A stretch of DNA of 54,968 nt. Source: Lachnospiraceae bacterium. Its GTDB lineage: Bacteria > Bacillota > Clostridia > Lachnospirales > Lachnospiraceae. Position numbers and translations under genes: made by a program. The stretch spans positions 1-54,968 of the forward strand of contig JAIDPF010000042.1 in the NCBI GenBank assembly GCA_029062895.1, written 5' to 3'. The notes under the pieces were generated by a model, which was given only the letters and a program-made list of their open reading frames with translations, searched no databases and had not been told where the DNA came from. Numbering within the stretch: position 1 is the first letter of the stretch; each line of letters starts with the position of its first letter. Shown piece by piece: positions 8,584 through 17,451 of the stretch.

Positions 8584-9675
8584 ATGTTTCAGAGGAAAGA
8601 AAAAGAAATCCGGCAGCAGACGAGAGGAGCAGTCAGGAAGTTACTTGACTTTTTGTTCTGTGCGGTGTTGTTTGTGATTTTGAACGGCTGTAAGGATGAT
8701 ACGGAGATCGTGCTTACTACGGGATTTTATGAAAATGAAGTGTTTCGTATCGAGGGGATGAGTTGCTACTCACCGGAGGTCATGATCTATCTGACCAATA
8801 TTCGGAATCAGTATGAAGATGTCTTTGGGGAAGAGATCTTCACGCAGAGCATTGACGGGATTAGCATTGAAGAAAGTATTAAGCAGACAGTGTTAGCAAG
8901 GATTGCTAAGATTAAAATGATGAATCTGATGGCAGAATATTATGAGATCACTCTGGATGAACGGGAACTGGAGCTGGCAGAAAACGCGGCGGAGGAATAT
9001 TATCAGTCGCTAAGCGCAGAAGAGATTGCCTCTATGGATGGGGCGACGCAGGAAACAGTGCTGCAGCTTTACGAAGAATATGCTCTTGCCAATAAGGTAT
9101 ATCAGTATCTTGTGCAGGGGGTGAATCAGGAGATCAGCGATGATGAGGCGCGGACAGTGACTGTGTGGCAGATCTTTCTTTCGACCACATACGACAGGGA
9201 AAACGGTGAACGGGCTGATGTTTCAGCGGTGGAGCGGGAGGCGATCTATGAGCAGGCGGAAAGTATCTGCGGACGGATCGCGGAAGGAGAGGATTTTGCT
9301 GTATTGGCATCGGAATATAGTGATGTCGAGGAATTGGTGGCATATTACCGCAAAGGGGAACAGGAGGCGCCTTTGGTGGAGGCGGTCTTTCAACTGGCAG
9401 AGGATGAAGTCAGCGGGATCATAGAAGGAGAACAGGGATATTATATCTTCCGATGTATCAGTACCTATGATATGGAGCAGACGGAGGCAAGAAAACGGGA
9501 GATTGTAAAAGAGCGGCAGCAGGAAATGTTTGGACAGATCTACACGATGTTTATTGGAGACAAACGCTGTTATCTGAACGAAGAACTGTGGAACGCTATT
9601 AGCTTTACGGAACAGGCGTCCGGCGCAACCTCCAATTTCTTTGATATTTACGCAAAATATTTTTCTGCTAATTAA
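8584..9675 (+). CDS. PrsA/SurA-like peptidyl-prolyl isomerase, probable lipoprotein
   Basis: A 363-residue extracytoplasmic foldase. A hydrophobic segment (about residues 20-38) ends in LNGCKDD, a slightly atypical lipobox with the cysteine near residue 38. The SurA-like N-terminal helical chaperone region follows (IEESIKQTVLARIAKIKMMNLMA and on). A parvulin-like domain spans about 195-300 (VWQIFLST, then EDFAVLASEYSD, VFQLAEDEVSGIIEGEQGYYIFRC). Such proteins help secreted proteins fold outside the membrane. It begins after TTTAGGAGAAC and probably shares the pepT transcript. The parvulin domain is recognisable but degenerate, so isomerase activity is less sure than the chaperone role. Confidence 0.82.
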   Translation: MFQRKEKEIRQQTRGAVRKLLDFLFCAVLFVILNGCKDDTEIVLTTGFYENEVFRIEGMSCYSPEVMIYLTNIRNQYEDVFGEEIFTQSIDGISIEESIKQTVLARIAKIKMMNLMAEYYEITLDERELELAENAAEEYYQSLSAEEIASMDGATQETVLQLYEEYALANKVYQYLVQGVNQEISDDEARTVTVWQIFLSTTYDRENGERADVSAVEREAIYEQAESICGRIAEGEDFAVLASEYSDVEELVAYYRKGEQEAPLVEAVFQLAEDEVSGIIEGEQGYYIFRCISTYDMEQTEARKREIVKERQQEMFGQIYTMFIGDKRCYLNEELWNAISFTEQASGATSNFFDIYAKYFSAN

Positions 9676-9684
9676 GTGTATAAG

Positions 9685-9740
9685 CTGGTATATTAACCGG
9701 CACATTAACTGGTATATTAACTGGTATATTAACTGGTAAA
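9685..9740 (+). repeat. 12-bp tandem repeat, about 4.5 copies
   Basis: Units starting at 9685, 9697, 9709, 9721 and 9733 follow the pattern CTGGTATATTAA. The second unit has three changes and the last is partial. The array begins 9 bases after the foldase stop codon and runs directly into a large palindrome. Confidence 0.85.
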
Positions 9741-9743
9741 TGA

Positions 9744-9842
9744 GGTTTACATAACCTGCAGTTTCATAATTAACATTCCAAAAATGATTTCATTTATGAT
9801 GTTTTTGGAATGTTAATTATGAAACAAAGAGTTATGTAAACC
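9744..9842. repeat. Large perfect palindrome (12 + 24 bp arms) upstream of htpG
   Basis: The outer arms GGTTTACATAAC (9744-9755) and GTTATGTAAACC (9831-9842) are perfectly complementary. After a symmetrical 5-base mismatch (CTGCA/AAAGA), 24-base inner arms (9761-9784 and 9802-9825) pair perfectly around a 17-base loop. No T-run follows. This 36-bp stem is larger than a normal terminator. It may be a MITE-like element or a strong RNA structure isolating htpG from upstream transcription. Confidence 0.85.
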
Positions 9843-9860
9843 GTACAAGATAGTATATTG

Positions 9861-9887
9861 CTAGCACTCAATCAAAACGAGTGCTAA
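9861..9887. promoter_or_regulatory. CIRCE operator (HrcA binding site) of htpG
   Basis: CTAGCACTC-N9-GAGTGCTAA matches the CIRCE consensus TTAGCACTC-N9-GAGTGCTAA with one substitution. HrcA represses chaperone genes through this element and is released on heat shock. It lies 85 bases upstream of the htpG start, just before a candidate -35 box. htpG is therefore predicted to be in the HrcA regulon here. Confidence 0.95.
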
Positions 9888-9894
9888 TTTTTCC

Positions 9895-9923
9895 TTGACA
9901 TTTACTTCCGGCAGTATTAAACT
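9895..9923 (+). promoter_or_regulatory. Candidate htpG promoter
   Basis: TTGACA (9895-9900) is a perfect -35. The best -10 at 17 bases is TAAACT (9918-9923), a 4 of 6 match. The CIRCE site lies 7 bases upstream of the -35, so HrcA would bind at the edge of the polymerase footprint. Confidence 0.6.
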
Positions 9924-9971
9924 ATGTTTTATGTAAGATAAAATATTTCAGAAGGAAGGACGTGACGTAAG

Positions 9972-12275
9972 ATGTCAGCAAAGCAAGGAAGTTTATCTAT
10001 TAATAGCGAAAACATATTCCCGATCATTAAGAAGTGGCTGTATTCCGACCACGATATCTTTTTCCGGGAGTTGATCAGCAACGGCTGTGACGCGATTACC
10101 AAATTAAGGAAGCTGGATATGATGGGAGAGTATTCCCTGCCTGCAGATTACAAGCCGAAGGTGGAAGTGATCGTCAGTCCGGAGAAAAAGACGATCCGGT
10201 TTATTGATAACAGCGAAAACATATTCCCGATCATTAAGAAGTGGCTGTATTCCGACCACGATATCTTTTTCCGGGAGTTGATCAGCAACGGCTGTGACGC
10301 GATTACCAAATTAAGGAAGCTGGATATGATGGGAGAGTATTCCCTGCCTGCAGATTACAAGCCGAAGGTGGAAGTGATCGTCAGTCCGGAGAAAAAGACG
10401 ATCCGGTTTATTGATAACGGTCTTGGCATGACAGCGGACGAAGTTGAGGAATACATCAATCAGATCGCATTTTCCGGCGCTACGGATTTTATTGAGAAAT
10501 ATAAGGACAAGGCCAATGAAGATCAGATCATCGGTCATTTCGGACTGGGATTTTATTCCGCGTTTATGGTGGCGGATGAGGTGCAGATCGACACATTATC
10601 TTATAAAGAAGGCGCAAAAGCAGTCCATTGGGCATGTGACGGCGGGACGGAATATTCTATGGAAGACGGCAGCAGGTCAGAGGTTGGTACGGAGATTACG
10701 CTGTTTGTGAACGAGGACTGCCTGAAATTTGCTAATAAATATGAGGCGGATTCCGTTCTGAAGAAATATTGTTCATTCATGCCGTATGAGATCTATCTGA
10801 GTCAGGAAGGCGAGGAATTGACGCAGATGATCGATCCGGAGGAAAAACTGGATACGGATATCGTGATTGAAACAGTAAAGCAGGAGGCAAAGGAAGGGGA
10901 AGACCCGAAGGAACGTTTAAAGATCAAAAAGCGTCCTGAGCCGATCAATGATACTACGCCGCTCTGGGCGAAGCATCCAAACGATTGTACTAAGGATGAG
11001 TATATCGCATTTTACCGGAAGGTATTTAATGATTACAAAGAGCCGTTATTCTGGATCCACCTGAATATGGATTATCCGTTTAATTTGAAGGGAATCTTAT
11101 ATTTCCCGAAGATCAATATGGAGTATGAATCCATCGAGGGCGTGATCAAACTCTATAACAATCAGGTGTTTATCGCGGATAATATCAAGGAGGTCATTCC
11201 TGAGTTTTTGATGCTCTTAAAAGGCGTGATTGACTGCCCGGATCTGCCGCTGAACGTATCCAGAAGCGCGCTGCAGAATGATGGGTTTGTCAAGAAGATT
11301 TCCGAATATATCAGCAAGAAGGTTGCCGATAAGCTGTCGGGCATGTGTAAGACGGAACGAGAAGAATATATTAAGTATTGGGATGATATCAGTCCATTCA
11401 TTAAGTTTGGCTGCTTAAAGGATGATAAGTTCTGTGAGAAGATGACAGACTATATCCTCTTTAAGAATCTGGCAGGCGAGTATCTGACATTGCCGGAGTG
11501 TCTGGAGGTTAAGCCGATCGACACGGAAGACGAAGAGAGTACTGCCGAGGACGGCAGCTCAGAGAGTGGAAAAGCTATGGATGCAGACGGCAATGCAGTC
11601 GAGGCGGAAATTGTAGATGCTGATGAAGAAGATGCCGAGGAGGATGCTGCGGCGGAAGAAAAGAAGGAGAAGACTGTTTATTATGTAACGGATGAGCAGC
11701 AGCAGAGCCAGTATATCAATATGTTCAAGAAGGCAAAGAAGGATGCCGTGATACTGACGCACAGCATTGACCAGCCGTTTGTGACACAGCTGGAGAGCAA
11801 GAATGAAGGCATCCGGTTTATGCGTATTGACGCTGACCTGACGGACGACCTGAAAGCCAAGACAAGCAAAAAGGCGCAGGAAGAACTGGACAAGCAGACA
11901 GAGGAACTTGAGAAGATCTTTAAAAAAGCCATCAAGAAGGATAATATCAAAGTGAAACTGGAGAAGCTGAAGAACAAGGATATCTCTTCCATGCTTACGG
12001 TTTCCGAGGAGAGTCGCAGGATGCAGGATATGATGAAGATGTATTCCATGCCCGGAATGGATATGGGGATGTTCGGCAAGGAAGGACAGACGCTGATCCT
12101 GAATGCGAATAATAAGCTGGTGCAGAAGATCTTAGAGGAAAAGGAGGGCGACAAGGTACAGCTTCTCTGTGAGCAGCTTTACGATCTGGCGCTTCTGCAG
12201 AATGCGCCGCTGGCACCGGAGGCGATGACGAAGTTTGTCGCGCGGAGCAATAAGATCATGATGATGCTGGCGTAG
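9972..12275 (+). CDS. htpG: Chaperone protein HtpG (Hsp90) with an internal 69-residue duplication
   Basis: Bacterial Hsp90, an ATP-dependent dimeric chaperone, 767 residues as written. Residues 12-80 (SENIFPIIKK to IRFIDN) are repeated exactly as 81-149, so the N-box helix with RELISNGCDA occurs twice. Only the second copy runs on into the DNGLGM nucleotide motif and the rest of the GHKL ATPase domain (GHFGLGFYSAFMVAD and so on). Without the extra copy the protein would be 698 residues. The middle domain (PLWAKHP, LNVSRSALQND) and C-terminal dimerisation domain are intact. A charged, Glu/Asp/Ala-rich insertion lies near 515-570. The ATG follows GAAGGAAGGACG, and a CIRCE operator lies upstream. 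The second copy alone could complete the ATPase fold. Confidence 0.95.
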   Translation: MSAKQGSLSINSENIFPIIKKWLYSDHDIFFRELISNGCDAITKLRKLDMMGEYSLPADYKPKVEVIVSPEKKTIRFIDNSENIFPIIKKWLYSDHDIFFRELISNGCDAITKLRKLDMMGEYSLPADYKPKVEVIVSPEKKTIRFIDNGLGMTADEVEEYINQIAFSGATDFIEKYKDKANEDQIIGHFGLGFYSAFMVADEVQIDTLSYKEGAKAVHWACDGGTEYSMEDGSRSEVGTEITLFVNEDCLKFANKYEADSVLKKYCSFMPYEIYLSQEGEELTQMIDPEEKLDTDIVIETVKQEAKEGEDPKERLKIKKRPEPINDTTPLWAKHPNDCTKDEYIAFYRKVFNDYKEPLFWIHLNMDYPFNLKGILYFPKINMEYESIEGVIKLYNNQVFIADNIKEVIPEFLMLLKGVIDCPDLPLNVSRSALQNDGFVKKISEYISKKVADKLSGMCKTEREEYIKYWDDISPFIKFGCLKDDKFCEKMTDYILFKNLAGEYLTLPECLEVKPIDTEDEESTAEDGSSESGKAMDADGNAVEAEIVDADEEDAEEDAAAEEKKEKTVYYVTDEQQQSQYINMFKKAKKDAVILTHSIDQPFVTQLESKNEGIRFMRIDADLTDDLKAKTSKKAQEELDKQTEELEKIFKKAIKKDNIKVKLEKLKNKDISSMLTVSEESRRMQDMMKMYSMPGMDMGMFGKEGQTLILNANNKLVQKILEEKEGDKVQLLCEQLYDLALLQNAPLAPEAMTKFVARSNKIMMMLA
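10005..10418 (+). repeat. Exact 207-bp tandem duplication inside htpG
   Basis: Bases 10005-10211 and 10212-10418 are identical as far as I can compare by eye. The unit is 207 bp (69 codons), so the reading frame is kept. The first copy is preceded by AAT and the second by AAC, both directly before AGCGAAAAC, a short homology that could have mediated the event. It is either a very recent duplication or an assembly artefact. Confidence 0.9.
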
Positions 12276-12310
12276 AGAGTACAGATTCATAGGTTGACAT
12301 AATATTTTTT

Positions 12311-12367
12311 CCGCCATACCGTATCTGTTGGAGATTTATAAAGCATTCTCTCAGATATGGTAGGCGG
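12311..12367. terminator. Bidirectional terminator between htpG and the convergent gene
   Basis: CCGCCATACCGTATCTG (from 12311) pairs with CAGATATGGTAGGCGG (to 12367) across an imperfect stem. T-rich DNA lies on the htpG-distal side (AAATTATTTTG) and A/T runs precede it (AATATTTTTT). The genes on both sides point toward it. Confidence 0.75.
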
Positions 12368-12399
12368 GAAATTATTTTGTCAATCCAATTTATCCGTTT

Positions 12400-13752
12400 T
12401 TAATATGCGATGTTGCTGATTTTCCATTCCCCATCGATCCTGACAAAGTAAAAGTGCCCGTCTGTCGGAACGATCTCAGGCTCGCGTTGGGAAGAGAGTT
12501 TCATATTCTGCTCAAGATAGACCTCGCAGTAAAAAGTATCTTCATTGTAGGCAATAAATTCCCTGATCTCCACATTCTGGATCTCCGGTGTCTGATGGGA
12601 GGCATAATAAAGTCTTGAGGTATTGGCTTTGATCAGCGGCAGCAGCGTGCTGTCCGACGGGAAATATGGATCCAGTGCATTGTCTGTCGTATCATTTGAT
12701 ACATAATTGGCATACATGGTTACCGCTTCCACCGCAAATGCTTTCATGGCTTCGGCATCCGGACAGTCGGCGGAATAGGGGATGATATAATTCCCTGTTG
12801 TTTCTTCCGGCAGGACGACATATTCTGTGCCGAAACTATTAACGGCAGTAACGGTGGGCTGGATATACAGACCGTCTCCCTGATAGGTTTTTATGTCGGG
12901 AAGGGTCTGATAGGGCTCCACATACGTATTTTCTGCCGGGGAAGTACGGCTGACGTAATAATTCTGATCCAGTTTGATCCCATTGACATAGACCGTGAAA
13001 TTTTCGGGAACTTCGATATGAAAGGTTTCTAATGGTTGGGTATAAAAGGTGAAGGAAGAAACATACCAGACGGGAAAATCGTATTCCAGATGGTCGGTCT
13101 GTGATTTCCGAAGGGAGACGGTCGCTACGACATAACCGTCTGCAAGGACCTGATATTCCGGGAAATCTTCATTATAATAGGCTGTTTTTTCGTAAGAAAG
13201 CGCTGTGCCTTCCAGAAGCCCCGTCATATAAAGCTTAACGGTTTCTTCTGTTTCAAATTCTGTAATCACGGGAAGATCCGTCTGCATTTTATAGATGGTG
13301 TCCATATCCATATCATAAAAGGACTGCATGATGTTGTCCATCATATGGTATGGCAGCGACGTCTGATACGCAATTTCATAGGAATCTAGGAAATCATAAA
13401 AATAACCCAGAGCAAAAGCGATCGCAATCGCCAGTAAACCCAGCCATATGATCAAAAAGGTTCTGAAATAATGGGTTTTCGGTTTGACGGCAGTCTGGCT
13501 CTGCTGAATGATTTCAGCAGCAGTCGGGCTATTTTCCGCATCGGCATATCCTTCCGGTGATTTGCCGAAAGATGTGCCATCGGTTTCCAGATTCAGAGTG
13601 GTTAGTTCCCCTTCCTCTGGTTTCCAGCCGCCATCCGGATAAACAAGCGCCACATCGTCCGCCCAGCCGTCATGGATATCCACGGTATAGTCTACCCAGT
13701 CTTTGTTATTGGGATATATGGAAGTATCCTCTTTTTTGTTTTGCGGGTTCAT
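12400..13752 (-). CDS. Single-pass membrane protein with extracellular domain, unknown function
   Basis: A 450-residue protein. The first 92 residues are acidic and cytosolic (with repeated DGGW/DGW-type segments). One transmembrane helix follows (about 97-118, TFLIIWLGLLAIAIAFALGY), and the remaining 330 residues are extracellular. That part contains FEIEVPENFTVYVNGIKL-like beta strands (IEVPENFTVYVNG) and a C-terminal segment ending FYFVRIDGEWKISNIAY. This ending is typical of NTF2-like domains in secreted Gram-positive proteins. It is the second gene of a minus-strand pair, 30 bases after the glycosidase-like gene, and probably shares its transcript. A surface role is likely; the exact function is unknown. 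Confidence 0.75.
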   Translation of the reverse strand: MNPQNKKEDTSIYPNNKDWVDYTVDIHDGWADDVALVYPDGGWKPEEGELTTLNLETDGTSFGKSPEGYADAENSPTAAEIIQQSQTAVKPKTHYFRTFLIIWLGLLAIAIAFALGYFYDFLDSYEIAYQTSLPYHMMDNIMQSFYDMDMDTIYKMQTDLPVITEFETEETVKLYMTGLLEGTALSYEKTAYYNEDFPEYQVLADGYVVATVSLRKSQTDHLEYDFPVWYVSSFTFYTQPLETFHIEVPENFTVYVNGIKLDQNYYVSRTSPAENTYVEPYQTLPDIKTYQGDGLYIQPTVTAVNSFGTEYVVLPEETTGNYIIPYSADCPDAEAMKAFAVEAVTMYANYVSNDTTDNALDPYFPSDSTLLPLIKANTSRLYYASHQTPEIQNVEIREFIAYNEDTFYCEVYLEQNMKLSSQREPEIVPTDGHFYFVRIDGEWKISNIAY

Positions 13753-13782
13753 AAATGATAACCATGCCTTTCTTGTCTTGAT

Positions 13783-14877
13783 TTATTGGCTCCGCTCTAC
13801 AACAAATGCGGTAGGGATCCGTCTGGCATAACCGTGTACGCAGTTATTGATGATCTCTTCGTCTTCATAAACCATGGAGGAAGACATACCGCCATCCAGA
13901 TTATACGCGTTGACTGCACCATATTCTAACATGACTTCAATCAGGTCAGACATGGAAGCTCCCATGGAAGACGTCTGCCTGCCTTCAATGACTAGAAGGA
14001 GGATCGCGCCGTCTTCGCGCTGGCCGATTGCGGTACGAGGATTTAGTCCGCTGCCGATGCCGGAATAACCTGCCGATTTGCCGTTGATGATTAATGCCGG
14101 ACCAAAGGATACAGCGTCCCGGATGCCGATGGAGATAGCATGGGAAGCTGTCATAGTGCCGACTACAAGGACATTGTCATTGGTAAGTCCGCAGAGGTCG
14201 TAAGCCGTATCGCTTTCTCCGATCAGAAGATTCCCTTCGGAGATAACGATGCCTTCCGGAAGACTGCCGCTGCCCAGCCCGGACTGATCTTCGTATTTTC
14301 CGCCATTGATGCCTGCAACGCAGTCATATTTTGCTACCAGATCCAGAAGAGTCGATCCACGACCTTCTATGGAAAAGTGGTCGATGACGGCGAGTTTTAC
14401 TCGGGAGGGGTCCTGTATAATCATTATTTTTCCATAATACATACGTCCGCGGACTTCATAGACTTCAATTCCGTCTTCAAAAATTTCCGCGTCAGAGTGG
14501 TCGTCTGCTGCAGTATTGGATGAAGTGCTTTCAGCATGTGCTGCGGCATCCTGCTGCGCGACGATGTTGATCAGCGTAGTATCCGTTACCTCATTAAAAG
14601 ACACAGTATTATTTTTTTCCTGTATGGCAGCGATTTCTTCATCGGATAAGTAAATTTTTGCCATGATGCCGCCGGCACTGGATTCCATGACGGAAGCGAC
14701 AAACAGGTCTCTTACATAGGGAGACGGTCCTTTGTTAATATATAGAAGAAAGACATACAGGCCTATGAGCAATACAATCAAAGTGGAAAAGATCCACAGG
14801 AAAAAGCGGCCAGTATATACCAGTATTTTCTGCTTGATACGGTTGTTCTTTTTTTGTGCTTTGGGGTCTCTTTTCAT
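13783..14877 (-). CDS. Phosphodiester glycosidase (NAGPA-domain) family envelope protein
   Basis: About 364 residues: a short basic N-terminus, one transmembrane anchor (about 20-42), and an extracellular NAGPA/phosphodiester-glycosidase domain. Recognised segments are CVAGINGGKYED, GIVISEGNLL, GPALIINGKSAG, NPRTAIGQREDGAILLLVIEGR and AVNAYNLDGGMSSSMVY, in the family order. Members cleave N-acetylglucosamine-phosphodiester-type bonds or act in exopolysaccharide and cell-wall metabolism. The substrate here is not known. ATG at 14877 is preceded by GTGGAG at short spacing. An in-frame GTG at 14886 is an alternative start. It is the first gene of a minus-strand pair. Confidence 0.85.
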   Translation of the reverse strand: MKRDPKAQKKNNRIKQKILVYTGRFFLWIFSTLIVLLIGLYVFLLYINKGPSPYVRDLFVASVMESSAGGIMAKIYLSDEEIAAIQEKNNTVSFNEVTDTTLINIVAQQDAAAHAESTSSNTAADDHSDAEIFEDGIEVYEVRGRMYYGKIMIIQDPSRVKLAVIDHFSIEGRGSTLLDLVAKYDCVAGINGGKYEDQSGLGSGSLPEGIVISEGNLLIGESDTAYDLCGLTNDNVLVVGTMTASHAISIGIRDAVSFGPALIINGKSAGYSGIGSGLNPRTAIGQREDGAILLLVIEGRQTSSMGASMSDLIEVMLEYGAVNAYNLDGGMSSSMVYEDEEIINNCVHGYARRIPTAFVVERSQ

Positions 14878-15082
14878 GATCTCCACTCCGGTCTGTAGTC
14901 AGCAGCGCAACAAGGAAAACAAAATATTAAATGTTATCACTTATATGCGCGAACACATATATTTATAACATATTTGAATATTTCGATCAATGACAAAAAT
15001 TGACAATTGATATAATAATGCATTATATCTAAGGAAAATTGCTACTTTAAGTATTCTTAATGTGTATTTTATGAAAAAAAGA

Positions 15083-15110
15083 TTGACGGAGTTGAAAAAA
15101 TAGCTATAAT
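15083..15110 (+). promoter_or_regulatory. Promoter of the first lipoprotein gene
   Basis: TTGACG (15083-15088) and a perfect TATAAT (15105-15110) are separated by 16 bases, 49 bases upstream of the lipoprotein ATG at 15159. It fits a housekeeping-sigma promoter well. Confidence 0.75.
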
Positions 15111-15158
15111 AATTATTTGAAGAACTTTATATGAACATGCAAATGGAGGGGAAGAAAA

Positions 15159-15746
15159 ATGAAAAAAAATATTTTGTTATCGGCAGCCATTGGTCTCAGT
15201 ATGGTAATGCTGGCAGGATGTGGACAGAAATACGGGTATGAGGACGCGGAATACTATACTCTGAACAAATGTGACGCGTCAAAGGAAGAACTTGTTGAGG
15301 TCGGAGTCGGCGGACCGTGGAGTTATGATGATGATTATTCTACTAAAAAAGTAGACATGTACTTAGACCATGAAGACGACGGCTTTATTTATATCAGCAA
15401 TGAGGCGTTAGAACCACTATATACTTATGCGTCTGCTTATGTTGCTGAAAAGAGGGTGGACTCCTCTGATATAGAGTTTTTAGAGGAAGTGGGTTATTCG
15501 GATTGTGATTATGACTTTGAAGTGATCGGCACGGCTTTTGAAGGCAGCGATCTGATCCTTGCGAGGGAATCTTATACATTTGATAGTGGGGATTCACAAT
15601 TTGATATGGAAGACGTCTATCTGTTGATCCAGTATAGTGATGACGGGTATATCGAATTTTTGACGATCGATTTTTATGGCATGGATGTTGATGACTGGAC
15701 AGACGAGGATTTCGAGGAACTGGCAAGGAATCTGTTTGGAAAATAA
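15159..15746 (+). CDS. Lipoprotein, unknown function (paralogue of the next gene's C-terminus)
   Basis: A 195-residue lipoprotein precursor. Signal peptide MKKNILLSAAIGLSMVMLAGC carries a clear lipobox (LAGC, Cys21). The mature part is strongly acidic and Tyr-rich. Its last 75 residues (VIGTAFEGSDLILARESYTF ... DDWTDEDFEELARNLFG) align by eye with the last 75 of the following lipoprotein (VIGTAFGGSDVMLVEESYED ... DEWTEDDFLDLAVSLFG). The two genes therefore share a C-terminal domain and arose by duplication. It has its own promoter and an AGGGGAAG ribosome site. Function is unknown. Confidence 0.85.
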   Translation: MKKNILLSAAIGLSMVMLAGCGQKYGYEDAEYYTLNKCDASKEELVEVGVGGPWSYDDDYSTKKVDMYLDHEDDGFIYISNEALEPLYTYASAYVAEKRVDSSDIEFLEEVGYSDCDYDFEVIGTAFEGSDLILARESYTFDSGDSQFDMEDVYLLIQYSDDGYIEFLTIDFYGMDVDDWTDEDFEELARNLFGK

Positions 15747-15907
15747 TAATCGATGATTGCTATTTTCGTTCTGTTAATTTAAGGTAGAAAATATGTGTAT
15801 TGACCATAAATGTTTCCTGTGAAGGTTGATATCTTTCAGAAAGGCATAAAATTTGGAAGATACGCATATTTGATACATATAAAATTACAAATTTTAGGAG
15901 GAAAAAA

Positions 15908-17425
15908 ATGAAAAAGAAGCTGATGACGCTTGCGATAGCCTTAGGTCTTTCGTTGTCTATGCTGACAGGCTGCGGTAAACCGACTGTAGAGTCTCTTATC
16001 GATGGCTTGTATGAAAATGAGATCGAATCTCAGACAGCGGATGTAGAGATGGAAATCGAACTTTCAATAAGTGCGATGGGATTTAGCTTTGACGTCTCTG
16101 CTGACGGAGATTTTGAGGTACAGTATTCCGTGGGCAAGAAAGATGCCGTAACAACCTATATCAATGGTGAATTCGCCGCGAAGATTCCGGTGGGAGGCAT
16201 TGATGAAAAACTGGGAATTGAAGCATATTCGATCGTAGATGACGAAACGGTTACTAGCTATGCAAGTGTTGAAGGTGGCGAATGGTACATGACAGAGTTA
16301 GAATTGGATGATTCTGCAGGAATGGATCAGGAGACCACTGACAAGATTGCTGAGGCGATGAAGGATGTTCTGAAAGAGAATGGCGAACTTGCTGAAGATA
16401 CTGAGAAAGTAGAAGGCGAGGAGTGCTATGTGATTACGGCAACGATTGAAGGCAGTGACTGGTCAGATATCTTAGAGCCGATGCAGGACATGATCGATGA
16501 GGTAATGGAAGAAGCGGACATGGATGTTGACATGTTGTCATGGTTTGAGTATATATCAGCGGATATTACTTATTACATTTCTAAGGATACCGGTTATCTG
16601 GTAAAAGCTGAGATGGATATGTCCGATACAGATCTTTTGGGTATGTTTGAGCAGATGGTGAAGGATCTTGGCGGGGAGGAGGATCTTGCCGACGTTTTTG
16701 AGGGGCTTGAATCAGTCTCTTTCTCAAAATTTTATATTTCAGCAGTTTATTCTGATGTCAATGATACGAAAGTAGAAGTTCCGGATGATGTGATAGATGA
16801 TGCGGTAGATATCAATGACGCGGTCTCTATCGACGATCTTATGGGCAGTATCGATGATGATCCCATTGTGACGGATCTTGAAGATGATCCAATCGAGGAC
16901 GATCCAATCGAGGATGACCTGGATGATGATTGGTATAAAAACGGTAGCTTTACATTTAATAAGGATTATGAATCTGATGAGTTCCTTTGCGAAGTAAAGA
17001 TCCCCAATGGCTGGACTGTAGATCCTGATTTTTCAGATCCCGAATACGGGCTTGTATGTTTAGACAAGAATGATGGAAACGGATATATCTGGGTGCAGAA
17101 TTATTTGACAGGGAGTATGTATTACGGACTTCTGAATGGTGGTGTGCTTTCGGTTGATGATTATCCGTCGGCGGAGGATTGGGAGAACTACAATATGGAG
17201 ATCACGGTGATCGGCACAGCGTTTGGCGGAAGCGACGTTATGTTAGTTGAGGAGTCTTATGAGGATGCCGATGGATGGACATATGAGGAAACTTATATCT
17301 GCATTGAGTATGATGATGGCGGTTATAGAGAGTTCCTTTGCGTTGACTGTGATAGTATTTGGAATTTGGATGAGTGGACAGAAGATGATTTTCTGGATCT
17401 GGCAGTAAGCTTGTTTGGCAGATAA
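15908..17425 (+). CDS. Large lipoprotein with shared C-terminal domain
   Basis: A 505-residue lipoprotein precursor. The signal peptide ends in LTGC (Cys22). The N-terminal 290 residues (GLYENEIESQTADVEMEIELS, TYINGEFAAKIP, EEWYMTELE-like strands) resemble the LppX/LprG-like clamshell lipoproteins annotated as DUF6612 in Firmicutes. That assignment is tentative. An acidic linker with repeated DDPIEDDPIEDDL (about 325-345) follows. The C-terminal domain is homologous to the whole mature part of the upstream lipoprotein. The ATG follows TTTTAGGAGG. The gene ends just before a strong terminator. A role at the outer membrane face is likely; ligand unknown. Confidence 0.85.
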   Translation: MKKKLMTLAIALGLSLSMLTGCGKPTVESLIDGLYENEIESQTADVEMEIELSISAMGFSFDVSADGDFEVQYSVGKKDAVTTYINGEFAAKIPVGGIDEKLGIEAYSIVDDETVTSYASVEGGEWYMTELELDDSAGMDQETTDKIAEAMKDVLKENGELAEDTEKVEGEECYVITATIEGSDWSDILEPMQDMIDEVMEEADMDVDMLSWFEYISADITYYISKDTGYLVKAEMDMSDTDLLGMFEQMVKDLGGEEDLADVFEGLESVSFSKFYISAVYSDVNDTKVEVPDDVIDDAVDINDAVSIDDLMGSIDDDPIVTDLEDDPIEDDPIEDDLDDDWYKNGSFTFNKDYESDEFLCEVKIPNGWTVDPDFSDPEYGLVCLDKNDGNGYIWVQNYLTGSMYYGLLNGGVLSVDDYPSAEDWENYNMEITVIGTAFGGSDVMLVEESYEDADGWTYEETYICIEYDDGGYREFLCVDCDSIWNLDEWTEDDFLDLAVSLFGR

Positions 17426-17451
17426 ATGACTCAGAAAAATGGTTTTATAAA

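Noticed and set aside
9685-9740. Tandem 12-bp repeats as a CRISPR array
   Set aside because: Repeats are contiguous without spacers and there are no cas genes.
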